From positions 13,578,001 to 13,642,000 of the forward strand of contig OZ059895.1 in NCBI GenBank assembly GCA_964057225.1: DNA of 64,000 bases. The letters run 5' to 3'. The notes under the pieces are model-generated. The model did no database searches. It worked only from the letters and a program-made list of their open reading frames with translations, and was not told the DNA's origin. Every line of letters starts with the position of its first letter. Within the stretch, counting starts at the first letter, position 1. The translations under genes were made by a program, and so were the position numbers. Below, piece after piece: positions 1 through 14,500 of this stretch. The DNA is from Auanema rhodensis (taxonomy: Eukaryota > Nematoda > Chromadorea > Rhabditida > Rhabditidae).

Positions 1-1399
1 TTTAAATGAAGTTTGTACTGATATCATTCATCTACATACACGCAGATTAGATCATTATCGTGGAAATTATGACACCTTTGAGAAGGTAAGTTTGTGTTTT
101 AATGCCTTTTTTGTAAGATATTTCAGACCATGAGAGAAAAGCTGACTCAACAACATCGTGAGTACGAAGCTCAACAGCAATTACGCCAGCATACACAGGT
201 TACTGCATTAATATTTTGAAAATAATTCTCTTAATTAAGGAGTTCATTGACAAATTCCGTTACAATGCCAAAAGGGCGGCAATGGTACAAAGTAGAATTA
301 AAATGCTCGAAAAATTGTATGTTATCCACATTATTGTGATTGAGAATTGTTTTGATTTAGGCCTGTTTTGCTGCCTGTCGAGATGGAAGCTGATATAAAC
401 TTCCGTTTTCCTGAATGCGAACTTCTAAACAATCCGGTCTTGACCTTTGATGACTTGTCTTTTAGGTTTTTATAATTAGCAGGCTTGATCAGTAGCGTAT
501 AATTATATTTTAGATATAATGAAGATTCTCCTTACCTTTTCCGAAAATTGAACTTGGGTACACATTGCAGTTCTAGAATTTGCATTGTATGTTTTACAAT
601 TTTCTGTATTTATCAAACAGCAACTTTATTTAGGTTGGAGAAAATGGAGCTGGTAAAACAACTCTTTTGAAATTACTTTTGGGAGATTTGGAGCCTTCAC
701 AAGGATTAAGGAACATTAATCGCAGGTAATTATTAATATATTTGATAAAAAATAATGGATTCACATAGAATACGAATTGGGTACTTCACCCAGCATCATG
801 TTGATCAACTTGATATGGAAATGACTGCTCTAGAAGTACTGGCCAAGAACCACCCAGGTCTTTTTTATATTTTAGACATATTGAATAGTTTATTTAGGTA
901 AATCTCAAGAAGATTACAGAGCAGCCCTGGGAAGATTCGGTTTACTGGGAGATATGGCTCTTCAATCGGTTTACACTTTGTCTGGAGGACAAAAGTCCAG
1001 ATTAGCATTTGCTAATTTAGCAATGGGAAAGTAAATTCTTCTGAATTTAAAAATTTCACTAAAAATGTACTATTTCAGCCCCAATTATTTGGTTATGGAC
1101 GAACCTACTAATCACTTAGATGTTGAAACAGTAGCCGCGTTAGGAAATGCGCTCAATAAATTTAATGTACGATTTCGTCAAAAAGCTTTTTATTATTTTA
1201 TTTAGGGAGGAGTTGTTCTTGTTTCCCACGATGAACAACTAATTGAAATGGTATGTAAAGAACTGTGGGTTGTAAAAGATAGAATGGTTTCTAATCTGGA
1301 AGGTGGATTGGAGGAGTATCGGAAACAGGTATCAATATGTTAATTAAGAAGTTGTATGCTTTTTTATAGGTTTACAAGCAGCTTCAACTTATTGCATGA
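1..1399 (+). CDS. ABCF3: ABCF3-type ABC ATPase (GCN20 family), 3' part
   Basis: This is the C-terminal half of a soluble, non-transporter ABC protein with two ATPase cassettes; the family acts in translation control with the eIF2-alpha kinase GCN2. The window opens inside the linker after the first cassette ([19 protein letters not shown]). About ten exons then encode a helical linker and the complete second cassette. Visible motifs are Walker A GENGAGKT near 640-662, the signature [12 protein letters not shown] near 979-1015, Walker [13 protein letters not shown] near 1088-1123 and the switch histidine in VLVSHDEQ near 1214-1237. The last exon ends with KQLQLIA and TGA at 1397-1399. Seven of the ten intron acceptors end in TAG. 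The start and first cassette lie outside the window. Confidence 0.95.
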
Positions 1400-1753
1400 G
1401 ATATATCTGATTTTTTCAAAGTAAAACTGAAAAAGTTTCATATAAAGTTTTGTTATTTTTGTTCACTAATTTTTATACATATACATATATATATATATAT
1501 ATTCACATATATACAGTAACCTTGAAAACAAAGGAACAATTAACAAATAGATATTTCTAAATTTGTCCACATATTGAGCTGAAGTAATACGAAAGAGATC
1601 GTTAGTTATCGATGACTTACATTTCAGCGCCTGTGAAACCAAAGCCGTGCATAGCTTAATCTAGACAAAGATAGATCTAAGAGAGTTAACAATTATTTCT
1701 AATCTAACGTAAAACTAAATTTCCTGCAAATACCAAGATTGAGAAAAATGTTG
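1400..1753. other. Gap between the convergent ABCF3 and PPTC7 genes
   Basis: This holds the 3' untranslated regions of two convergent genes. A short TA-rich microsatellite lies at about 1484-1502. No other feature was seen. Confidence 0.6.
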
Positions 1754-2983
1754 CTAGACAATTAGCAGAAGAACAAGAGTTATATCATCAGGTTTACCGC
1801 CAGGTGCAAGCAAACCATTTTCCCTAGCCTTGATAGCAAATGGAGAATTATGATTTGAATCGAATGCCAATCTTCTTGCAGTCAATGCCAAGGCGTTGCA
1901 AGCCTAAATAGGTAATTTACAATCGCGATTGCTTCGGCTCAAACCTCCTGAACAGTAGCTCTTTGTTCGGTAAGCGGTTTTAGCTGATCTAATACGTGCT
2001 TTTCGGTTAAATTATCCCACAACCCATCAGTGGCAAGCACAATTATATCTCCTCTACGAACAGATATTTCTTTTTTATCGGCAAGATCAGGTGTATCACC
2101 AATAAATCCGCGAAAACCTTAAGATAGAATATAGAGAAGCAAAGTGAATGCACACAAACCTTCCGGTGGGAGCGTTAATTGAAAAGGCGCATTAAAATAA
2201 TGAACTTGCTCCGTGCTTTTTGTTAATACTTTTCCATCGCGAACAACCATAAATCCAGAATCCCCAAGATTTGCAGAGTATAATTTTTCTTGATGAACAA
2301 TTAATAGACAAGCAGTAGAAGAACCTAAACATCTTATGAATAATAGCTATGTTTGATTAGCCCACCAACGGGTCGGGGAGATTCAGCAGTAGCTTTGAAT
2401 GCATCAGCAAGAATATCTTCCGGACATTGTGGATCAAAATCTCCTTTCAAAACTCTTTCTTCACACTGTTTCATTAATTTGTTACTGAATTCAGAAGGAT
2501 CAATTCCATACTTCCGCCAACCACCAACACCGTCCGCAACGCCTTAACAATTTTTTGTAACTGTGAAAAACAACCTTTTTAAGACTTACCAACTACGAAT
2601 GTATTTTTAAATTTTGATATAAAACAAGCATCATCTCCGAATACACCCGTATCGAGAACATTTGATGTTCCTTTAACCATGTTCTAAAAGATTAAACTTT
2701 AAAAAAATCTATAACTAAGAAACTAACCTTAGGAAATCCAGCACAACTAGCAACGACATGAGTGACAGATTGTGATTGCTGTACATTTTCATTTTTCGAA
2801 CAAGTAGTGCTCAAAGATTTTTGGGCAATAGGTACAATATCTGCATAGTATCCTCCTAAAAATTGATAAGATATATTTATAGTTTAGATTAAGTATTTAA
2901 AGACCAATATCAAGTGCTGATGCGGAGAAGGCGGCACGCAAAGCAAGTTGCCCACATGTTAGCAAACGCACTGCTCTAACCAT
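1754..2983 (-). CDS. PPTC7: PP2C-type mitochondrial protein phosphatase, PPTC7/Ptc7 family
   Basis: A metal-dependent Ser/Thr phosphatase of the PTC7 branch of PP2C; in animals and yeast these act in mitochondria on metabolic enzymes and coenzyme Q synthesis. About 290 residues, close to the usual 300. Read on the minus strand, it has the metal-binding motif GVADGVGGW near 2500-2545, then [16 protein letters not shown] and a long conserved run containing NLGDSGF-like sequence (about 2250-2275). The C-terminal metal motif GGKPDDIT (about 1770-1800) is followed by TAG at 1754-1756. The start chosen is the in-frame ATG at 2981-2983, just after a TTTTAG acceptor-like sequence; the first residues ([19 protein letters not shown]) are basic and hydrophobic, as in a mitochondrial presequence. 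Confidence 0.92.
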
Positions 2984-3059
2984 TTGATCATGGATTCTAA
3001 AAGACACATTTCATATAAATTTAAAAAAAAAATCAAAACAGTTCACGCGTGAGAAACAG

Positions 3060-3190
3060 CAATTAAGCAATGGCTTTACCATGAAAAACATACGTTAAGG
3101 CAGAGAGAGAACCAATCGATATCTCCTCTTTCCGTCACATCACCGCGCGCGGCATTCGCGAGCGACGTCTCTCGATCAGACAAAGAACAT
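3060..3190. promoter_or_regulatory. CpG-rich patch upstream of PPTC7
   Basis: In a strongly AT-rich region, bases 3137-3178 are dense in CG dinucleotides (CACCGCGCGCGGCATTCGCG and following bases) and flanked by GAGA-like stretches. They lie about 155-200 bases upstream of the PPTC7 start. Promoter or 5' untranslated function is inferred from position and composition only. Confidence 0.35.
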
Positions 3191-4743
3191 TCATGAAAGC
3201 ATTAGTTTTATCTACAATTTGTATATGAATATATTGCTGTTGAATTTTTTCGAGTTATGATTACGAATTTTCTTTTTGTTGTAAATGAGAGTACCAAGTT
3301 TATTTATTTTTTTTATTTATTGTCTCATTAGAGTTTTATGATAATATTAAATCCTAGCATAATTATTTTCTCATTATGTTGTACTCAATAATTATTAACG
3401 ATTCAAAAAATTATAACATATTTTTAAAATTGCGAATTATAAACTTTGATCCGTTCAAGAAATGTGCAATTTTGTTTGATTTTTAGAATAAAAAATGAAT
3501 TGTTTCAATTTTATAATTACTATTCTATTGTTCTTTTGAATTACAAGTTTTTTTTATAGTATTGCGCTCAAAAACTTGGAAGTTCTTTTACCAATGTATA
3601 TGCCTGCAATCATTTATATGAAAATCGGTTATTGAAAACACAAAAAAAAAGAAAGCAATACAGCAAATAGTCAAGTTGAAGTTTATTGCGTTTCAACAGT
3701 AGATGCAAATCGGTTCTTCGAGAATAGGCAATATCATATCTTTTCTTGTTATAAATAGAAATAATTTCAAATTCAAGCTTAAGACTGTACTACTATAGTT
3801 CAAACGATTTGGTACTTGAAAATTCACATTTTTTAAATGCTAGGCAGACTGTGCGATTTTTTTTAACCTGCTATGCCGAGAATGCGCTAGTCCCAAATAA
3901 GAAAAAGTGTTATATTATAAGTTTCATAATATAATACGAAGAGTTAGTTAAGCCTAGAAAAACACTATTCGTTCAAATGAAGAAGAAAAACAGTAATTCT
4001 TAAAACTCAATTTAAGCTTGCTGAAAAGGACAGGGTAGGACCGATTAACCAGCAAAACATTATAATATAAATTTTGTATACTTGTGCACGGAAACAAAAA
4101 ATTCAAAAGTTTTCTTTGAAAGAGTTTTATAAAATCCGAGCAGATTACTTTATAGATTGAAAGTGATGTTGCGTCGAGTTATATCAATGATATCGAATAA
4201 TTGCGAAACTATTATCAATATGATAGTTTCGTGCTGCAATGCGAATATCTGCACAATATTCGCTTTTTTACTCAAGTATACTCATATAAAGATTGGTACG
4301 CAACTTTACGTTTTTTCCCTCCTTTAGCTCATACAAGATTTTACTAATAGTTTTTCCTGTGATACATCATCACAACTTTGAAAAGTTTTTTTATTGAAAA
4401 TTGTTTAATATGGACGCCGAACACAATCTGATGAATTTGAGTAAATTCTGTATACAAATGCTTTTTGAACTAAAACTTGTAATTGTTTTTTTTATATCTT
4501 AAGAAATTGTGATGTCAAACATTCTCAAAATGTTAAAGAATTGATGGATCAACAAAGTTTTGAAGTTTTCAGCAAAATTACGCACTCAAAAATATAAATT
4601 TACGTAAAGAATAATTTATCAGAATTAAACTTTCATAGCTTGTTAATCGCACTATATTCATATTCATTTTTCTGTCTAATGATGCCGCATTTTTGCTAAT
4701 TTTAATTAGTGTTTTTATCAGATTTATTATCAAAATATAGGCA
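3191..4743. other. Non-coding region between PPTC7 and TMEM33
   Basis: About 1.5 kb of AT-rich sequence between divergent genes, without a credible reading frame, tRNA or repeat. It should contain the TMEM33 promoter; a splice acceptor-like ATATAG ends at 4740, three bases before the TMEM33 start. Confidence 0.5.
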
Positions 4744-5808
4744 ATGGTAGAAATTCGCGAAGAATCGAATGATGCAAGTGAAACTACTCATACCCCCGCT
4801 CCGGAGACGCAGTCCTCTAATACTATGTCCATATCAGTTGGTTCCTCATTTTATTCCAATTAAAAATCATTTTTCAGCAATACGTTTCTCAAAATAACAT
4901 TGAGTGCTTATTGAATGGCGCTCGCTTGCTCACAGTATTTTTCGCATGCTGCTATACTGTTCCTTTTTTGTCTTTAGTAACTCCTGAATCTGGTTATTAT
5001 AAAGCTTTTGCAGCAGGTTAGATCAATAAAAATTAAAACTATATATTGTAGTTTCGACATCTTATAGGTGCTGCAACGAGTGCTATACGTTTACATCAAA
5101 GAGTTGGACGATTTCCTTTAAGTCGTCAAATATTTACAACTCTTATTACTGAGGTTTTATACATTTTCTTTCTGTAGTAACTATATAATTTTAGGATAGC
5201 TGTCATTACTTGTTTTATTCTATAGTGTTTCTAACTTCTTCTCCGATAACGATGGCTTTGCTACCTATTGTTTTATACGCTGCTCTTAATTTTGCTAATT
5301 TTTTGGTCAGTTTTATTTTTGTATTTTCTATAGCTTTGTTATCACATATATCCCTTGATTTAGGTGAAATTTTTAAACAACATTGGAAAAGGGCAAATTA
5401 CAATCACATTGAAATTAAAAAGCTTTGTTGAATCTCAGACGGCAAATATTCTTGGCATAATTGCATGTGGAGAGATATTTTTGATTCCCTTACTGATATC
5501 AGTTATATTCGTGTATGTAGCGTTCACAAATTATTGTAGTTCATTACTCACTTTTAGGGGAAAAGGGTCGCTGTTACTGCCTTTCGTGTACTACAGGTTT
5601 TTAACCTTGCGATATTCTTCTCGTCGGAATCCTTATACCAGGTTTGCAGAAAAGCCAATAAATTTCACAAATGAATTTTAGACTAGCGTTCTACCAGATG
5701 AGGGAGTCACTTGTTCAAATAGCTCACTCTCCTAACTGTCCAAGTATTGTTCGAACACTTATCAATACTAGTATTGGTCTAATATCTCGAATGGCTCCTG
5801 TTGTATGA
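4744..5808 (+). CDS. TMEM33: TMEM33 homologue (ER-shaping membrane protein)
   Basis: An endoplasmic-reticulum membrane protein of the TMEM33/Tts1/Pom33 family, which associates with reticulons and ER tubules or nuclear pores. About 250 residues, like the human protein. Recognisable segments in order: NGARLLTVFFACCYTVPF (first hydrophobic segment), TSAIRLHQRVGRFPLSRQ, EDSCHYLFYSIVF, PITMALLPIVLYAALNF, ESQTANILGIIACGEIFLIP and, most diagnostic, PFVYYRFLTLRYSSRRNPYTR at about 5579-5641. The final exon ends with TSIGLISRMAPVV and TGA at 5806-5808. The ATG at 4744 follows an acceptor-like TAG by three bases. Introns are about 40 bases. The stop lies 91 bases from the convergent GRWD1 stop. Confidence 0.95.
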
Positions 5809-5899
5809 ATGCTATTGTTTCATGAAAATAATAAAAACAATTCATTAACAAAAACAACGACAACATAACAACTTTCAAAAGTAAATATTTGAAAAAAAA

Positions 5900-7651
5900 T
5901 TAAATATTAACAGTCTGGAAAACATTAAAACCGTGGATACAGGTATTGATTGCCAGACTAGGGATTTGAGGATGCCAATGAACTTCTTTAACTTCACTCT
6001 GACCCAGATGAAGGAACATGAGCTGTGGTGGAACACCTTCAATTTTTTCTGAGCCATCTACTTCAGTTGCAATATCCCAGATAGAGGTTTGATCATCTTC
6101 TGCAGAAGCCATAAATGTAGTAGATTCCTAAAAAAAATATAGTTAATATTAAAACGTATTAAGCAAGCATACTGTAGGATGCCATTCGACTGAGGTAATG
6201 GGCTTACTATGATACTTGAATCTGGCAACAGGTTCTCCGTACTATAACAAATGAACTATGCAGACTTATATGTATATATATATAAACCTGAATATTTTTG
6301 AGAGACCAAACTTTAAGTTCCGCATCATCTCCACCGGACACGAGTAAAGAATCATGTCTATTCCATGAAATTACATTCACATCAGAGTTATGAGCCTAAA
6401 TAAATTCATAGTTCGATAAATTAAAAATTTTTTACATTTTCGACAGTGCAAATACACGCGCTGGCTGGGGGTGATCTGGAATCCCATAACTTTATTGTCT
6501 GATCCGATGAGCAGGATGCGATCAACCCCTGTTCGGATGGGGACCATGCTATATCCTCTACCGATTCTAAATAAAACCAATGAAGCTTTTTTCATACTAT
6601 ATAATAACTTTTATGTCCAGTTAATGGCTTTTGATCGATAGCCCAAGTTCCTCCTTCCTGCATATGCCAAACATAAATATTTCTAACAACATCTCCACTA
6701 GCTAGATCTCCCTATAAAATAATAAATAACCACAAAAATTTGTCAAAAAAAATACCTTCTTGGTGGGGCACCAATCGAGAGCAAAACCTTCTTTCTTACT
6801 TCCATGGAAAGTAAATAATGGCTTTTGCTAAAAAAATAACTTTAAAACTTTAAGGCAGTTTTATAATCACATTTGACAGCTTTTCGGTTCTAGTAGCTCC
6901 TGTCATCGATGCAGAAAGGTTTAGTGCGTCCGTTATATTCCATAATTGAACTTTCCCATGTCCATTCCAGACAGCACACACGGAACTATTTCCAAGGCGC
7001 TCCAGCTTTAGTAAAAGAGTTTAGGGAATGCAATATTTTTCACAAACCTTAATCCTATTTGTGCATCCTAGGTTAGGAATTATAACCGAATGCAACTTTG
7101 GATCTTTCTTAGCTTCATTTTCTTCATCTTTATCATCATCATCATCATCACTATTTTCATCATCCTCATCCTAAATAACATAATGTAATTAAAATACCTT
7201 TCTAGTTAATACCTCGTGTAAACCAGTTAAATTTTTTAAACCAAGAACAACGATTTCATTGTCTTTAGACTTATCAGCTTGACTACCGGCAACAAAGTAG
7301 CATTCTAATGGAAATTCCGTTCTATTTTCTCCAAGACCATCTTCAACAATATCGAAAGAAAGGCAAGGCCAAGCTGAAAACAAAAAAAAATTCAGCTTAA
7401 CTTTTCGCATCTTACTTGTATTAAATGAATGAAAAAGTTTATATGCTTCTGGGTCAAAATCAAGTTGTTCACCTTCTTCTAAAGGGCGGCTGACTCCCGG
7501 AATATAAACCTAATTAAAAGACAATTTCACAATTACAACATTTTTTTAAAACCTTTTTTTCTTTTTCTTGTTGTTCAGTGTCTTCATCTTCCATGACCTC
7601 ATCCTCTTCCATATCAACATCATGAGCAGGATATTCTTGGGAATCACTCAT
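5900..7651 (-). CDS. GRWD1: GRWD1 homologue (glutamate-rich WD-repeat, ribosome biogenesis)
   Basis: A WD40 protein of the GRWD1/Rrb1 family, involved in 60S ribosomal subunit assembly (RPL3 chaperoning) and histone binding. About 440 residues. The N-terminus is acidic ([20 protein letters not shown]). The histone-binding segment before the repeats is visible as [19 protein letters not shown] (about 7330-7475), and an acidic run encoded by ATC/ATG repeats lies at 7130-7170. WD repeats follow: [72 protein letters not shown] and [20 protein letters not shown]. The last exon ends [25 protein letters not shown] lies immediately before the ATG (7649-7651), a good trans-splice acceptor. Confidence 0.95.
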
Positions 7652-7879
7652 CTACAAAAACGGATATGTAAAAAAAACTTATATCATTTAAAATAATTAA
7701 TCATTGAAGAATTGATGCTAAAACTACGAACAAATATTTTAAAACGATATATACGCCACACTCCATGTAAAAACAGTGCAATTTTGAATTTCTTTGTAAG
7801 ATCTATTCTTTTGCACACCCTTGTTCGTTTTGATGAATAAAGTTTTGTTTTAAATGTTTTGTGTTTTTTAGATAATTCA
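7652..7879. promoter_or_regulatory. Shared divergent upstream region of GRWD1 and the Abl-interactor gene
   Basis: Only 228 bases separate the two divergent start codons. Acceptor-like TTTGTAG (minus strand, next to the GRWD1 ATG) and TTTTTTAG (plus strand, ending at 7871, eight bases before the abi ATG) leave little room for separate promoters, so a bidirectional promoter is likely. Confidence 0.55.
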
Positions 7880-9527
<1,648 letters not shown>

Positions 9528-9614
9528 TCATTTTCTGGTGTACTATTAAAGTAAATCTTATTAACTCAATTTTTTCTTGGTTATATATTTATTCAAAGAC
9601 GTAAAATATGTTTT

Positions 9615-11542
9615 TTATTTGGTGTTACTTTGAAGTTTATCTTCTATCAGGTTTGCTTGACGTTTATATTCCTGAAACAGGTATAAAAAAAATATTTAAA
9701 GAAAATGTGTTACTTCGCCATTCGGATGATTCATCGCAACTTCTTCCAATTTTTTAAGCATCGTGATTGCAACACTATCTTCTTTGGAAGCGTGCGCGAA
9801 CAGTGCGAAGTTCAGTAACTACAAAGGGATATATATTACAATCATTTCGTATTCAAGTTATTTAACTGTTTGAGGCTGACTGTCAATAGTTAGAGCTCGA
9901 ATGTAAGCTCTTCTCGCATTTCTAGCATCTTTCATAGCAGCCAAGGCGACTGAAATATTGTCAACGTAGCAAGGAATTATGTATTATATAATACCGGCAT
10001 ATGCACCGATGAGTTGGGCATTTTCTTTGTTTAGATCTAAGGCTGCTTTCAAAAAATGGTGAGCTGAAGCGTTCAAATCCATGGCTAAATGAACGAGGCC
10101 TAAGTTGTAATTTATCCTTAATATTGTTCAAATTCATTTGTTTTGATAATGAAGTTTTAAGCATACTTATAGTTTAATGGGCACATGTATGCTGCTTTTT
10201 TTAAACACGAATGTGATGCTGCTAATTTTCCTCTAGCGAAGAGACACACAGCTATGTTATTCCATAGGAAACCATTATAATCACAAATTTGAGCGGCTAC
10301 CCTGTGCGCATTTTTTTAAAAATCTAATACTTTACTACTATATTACCTATACTTATTAAGAGCCACATCGTGATCGCCATATCTTTGCATTACTGATCCG
10401 ATACCAAGTATACACTAAATGACTCATATTAGTTCAACAGAAAAGTGAAGTAATAACATGAGGATTTGTTGGATTGTATGTAAGTGCCCTTCCAAATACT
10501 GAGAATGCTGGATCATCAGACCTATTCTTCAAGTGTAGAATTCCAAGTTGAAGCATTATCTTTTCATTTTCTGGTTCAAGCTATAAAACATACAGTGTTT
10601 AGACAATAATATCCCAATATACCTCTAGAGCTCTGTTATATGCCTGTATTGCTGTACTATAATCCCCTAATTTTGCTTGCAAATATCCCAAGAATTCAAC
10701 AAGATGTGAATGGTTCGTCAAAATTGGTGCCTAGAGAATGTATTTTCCTATTATTACACTTATACTTACCTGGCATAACAAATCACGCGCCTTCTCTAAT
10801 GGATGAAAAAGTTCTGTGTCCAATTTTGAAATTGAGTTTGCGAGCCAGTAATATGCTCCCTAGAAAATATGTTAAATGTCTTTGGTTCACTTTCATCTTA
10901 CAGAGTCTTTCGGATTCTCTTTAACAGCCTTTTCTAAGTGTTCTATAGCTGATTTATGTTTACCGAGAAGAAAATATACCCTTCCTATTTCCTTTAAGTA
11001 TCTGAAAAGAGATAAGATAAGTTTTTAACTCAATAAGTTCAAAACTGTGGATCTTGTCCAGATATATCAAATGCTTTTTCAAACCACTGTAAAGCATTAT
11101 CAAGGTCTCCTTCGATACGAGCTATTAGTCCGCCCAAAAACAAGGCATATTCGCAGCGGCCATTGTATTTATTCAAAAGATCCTACCATAAAACAATTAT
11201 TTAAGCTTAATATAGTTATAAACTTACATTTATCAAAACTTTGCAATCTTCATACTGTCGTTGATTGAAAAGAATATGAAGCAGAGCATTTGAACTCTCA
11301 TAACAAGACAGCTCAAATCGAGCCTAAAACGAAAAGTGTACCACTATAGAAAATTTCAAAAAAATTACTTTTGGTTTCGAAGAAACAACTTTAGCCTGAC
11401 CTGAAGTTATTATTGTTTCAGCAATTCCTTCTTCTTCCTAGATTCAAGACATTGTTATATATGTTTAGTACTAAGGGGTATGAGAAAAAAACTTACAAAC
11501 CTTAATTTCGCTTTCATGAAGATTAAGCGATTTGGTTTCCAT
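9615..11542 (-). CDS. bbs-4: BBS4 homologue (BBSome subunit, TPR protein)
   Basis: BBS4 is a TPR subunit of the BBSome, the coat that moves membrane cargo in cilia. About 450 residues in some 14 exons; human BBS4 has 519. The N-terminal region reads SNALLHILFNQRQYEDCKVL, followed by successive TPR units: YALFLGGLIARIEGDLDNAL, YLKEIGRVYFLLGKHKSAIE, AYYWLANSISKLD, AFSVFGRALTYNPTNPHCIL, DHDVALNKYRVAAQICDY, FLWNNIAVCLFARGKLAASH and INYNLGLVHLAMD. The LGKHKSAIEHL, ALTYDPTN-like and NLGLVHL segments are those expected of BBS4 rather than BBS8. Stop TAA at 9615-9617; ATG at 11540-11542 (METKSLNLHESEIK). The gene implies ciliated cells, in nematodes sensory neurons. Its stop is 87 bases from the abi stop. 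Confidence 0.92.
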
Positions 11543-14500
11543 TTAGTAATGTAGTAGAAACTATTGATTTTTAGCACTGTCGTCGCTATGACAACGTATG
11601 AAAGCTTCTCTCTAAGCACTGATTATCACTATAATAACATATGTAAAATGCTGTATATCTATCATTTATCAGTTTTGATCTAAAATTCTTATATTTAATT
11701 TTATGGTTTAACACTAGTTATTTAAAGTCTTCGCTTTTTTCAACAGTTTCTTATTCAAAAATTATTAGAATTGGTTTATGTAGATCAAATTGGATAACTT
11801 TATAAAAATTTAACAGTTTGATTTTTATTATTCCTTATTCATCGTATAGAACCCCTATATGATTTTTTTTCATATTTATGAAAAACTGGCCTCATGTACG
11901 CCATGTGTTCTACAGGACTATAATAGATCCAGAAAAGCCAGGTGAGCTGACCAAGCAGTCGACAGACGATTGCGTCATTAGATGACCAGAAGAATAAAGA
12001 TAGTTACAACAGCATAGATGAACTATTACAGATAAGACGTCACACAGCGTTTAATGTAAAAATAAAGAAAATTCACCATGGAAGTTGAACATGAAGAAAA
12101 CACAAATACAACTGATAATTAAACCAGACTCAATATTGACAATGTTTTTCTTTTTAAAAAAAAGTTCCCTTTCAATGAACATAAATAACCTTGAGCTGTC
12201 AATATTCTATTCTACGATGACTTTAAGATATCTGATCGACACAATTACAACTATATTCCGGTAAAGTCAAAAAGGAGCATTGATGAGAGAAACTATCTCG
12301 ATAATGAGGGCTCTTGAGTTTCAGGCTCCGCTAGTTGAGTTCAATTTCAGATATTATTATGTTTGGGGAATTTTAAGGCATATTGTGTGAATCGTCTCAA
12401 TGGGCCATTAATTATGCTTACTCATCTGTTAATTATATATAAAGCTACGATAATAGAAATGGCTTCAGCTTTTTTAGCAATTTCAATATGAACTGCGGTG
12501 AATCTACTAATTATTTACATAAACAAATACAAAGTATATTTATTTTTAATAATAAATAAATTATCCTGAAGCTTGATAAAAAAAACATTTGTTGGCATAT
12601 TCGATATTCGATTTCATTTTGAGATATTTTTTTTTTGATGATGAAAATCACTAGATAGAAAGAGTAAAAGAATAATATATGAAAACGTTTTCTGCTTTCT
12701 GTTACTGATTACTTTTCATTTCACGCTATTCAAGAAACAACTAGTATAGTACTGTAACTAAGCAAGATTAACGCTTTCGAGTCCAAACAAAAACAATTTA
12801 ACTGTAGATGAAGGATATGGTTATACCTCTCAGTTCCGTCAACAGGCAGCAAAAGCGCAAATAAATGAAGAAAATTCACAAGAGTTTTTCAAGTTTTATA
12901 TATTGCAATTTAAATCTTTTATAACAAGCAAATAATAAATTTAAATATACAGGGTTTTCTTTAATATTAATGTTTATATTAATTATTATATTATATGTAT
13001 TATACAGTGTTTATAGAACATTATATAGATATAAGTGTGTGCTGTATAAGTTCATAAGTGAAATAAAAAATATATTGTTGAATCTCTTTGACACATAAAA
13101 ACAAAAAGATAAATTCAAAAATTTTAAATCCTTTTTCCCCATCCCTCGTTTACTTATGTCTTCTTTTTTCTGAGTAGACGGGAAGACGTCAAGCGACGAA
13201 TAGACCGGAAACCTCTCCATCGAAACCTAGTCTTTTCTTTTCGTTTCTCTGATTCTCTCTTCTCCTCATTTGTCTATTTTCTATTTCAGATAATTGCAGT
13301 CTGCCGGCAAAAGCTCTACGGTTTCCGTCGACTCATGCAGACTTGAAGGTTCTAGTATGATTCACACACTCTGAATGCTATAAACAGAGTAGAGAGCCTT
13401 ATCCTTGAGCTGAAATTCACCTGATCAGGATAGAGATAAACAGTTTTCTAAAAACAATAGTGAATCCTATGTACTATGTTATCAAGCATATTTTCAATGT
13501 GTATTATCCATATTGATATACGTGATCTATATAAACACAATACGATCTTATTATCTTTATATAGTGTTGAGCTAGTATTTTTCTGAATACCCGTTTCTGA
13601 AATTTGAAGCAGGAATTTTTTCCTCATAAACCAGTGTAGTATAGCATATATACAAAACAAGGTATTTCCACCATTATTTGAAGTTTAATTTGTAAATTTA
13701 TGGAAATAAGAAAAGCCCCGTCTAATTAATAAACACAGAAAATTCAAATCACGAGCATCAGGATTTGTTAACATCTTAGACTATGACACCTGTTGTTGCT
13801 CTTATTTACTAGCAAAAAAAGACGAGCTTGACTCAGATTTTGCTCATAAACAGATGGTCATAGCATTGGGTAATACCGACAATCGGTCAGATCAAATAGA
13901 AGTTCCGTTTCAATTTCAGACCACTTACCCTTAGAATATTTTCTTTTGCAACAATAACATATATAGAATTCCGTTTTCTACTGAGCAAGTGCGACAAACA
14001 GGAAGCTTCACTCAGCTTACAACTGTCACTTGCTTCTAAGGTATTTAAACAAAGAACAAAAAATCTTCTTGGATATATATAAAGCAGTATCATGTTAAGG
14101 CATATCCCCTATAAAACGTGTTCTTGCCATCTGTATTTTCCGTTTGAGTGTAGAAATGGTGTTGAAAGGGCTACTGTGGTGGCCTTCTATAAAATGAAAG
14201 TCATAGAGGCTGGTAAGAGAGCACATTGTGAAAAATAGAGAATATATATAGAAGAGAAATATAATGAAAATCGATGAGAGCTTTATAGAAATAATGAAAA
14301 AGAAATGGAGGACAGAGACAGACTCCGGCACACCAACCGCCACAGCAATTATCCGGTCTCTCCACATCTTTTCTATCTTCCTGTCACTCCGTCGTTCCTC
14401 TTACTAAATTAGACGATGATTTGCAAAGGCCATAGGTTTTTAAAGACTTGTTGGTTTATCAGTTGAATTCAATTTCATATTTGTTCAAAACATTTATCAT

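Noticed and set aside
2353-2547. 64-codon plus-strand frame
   Set aside because: It is antisense to the PPTC7 exon that contains the GVADGVGGW metal-binding motif.
14095-14367. 90-codon minus-strand frame with a hydrophobic centre
   Set aside because: Isolated, with no recognisable motif and no neighbouring exons in phase; its composition follows a T-rich stretch.
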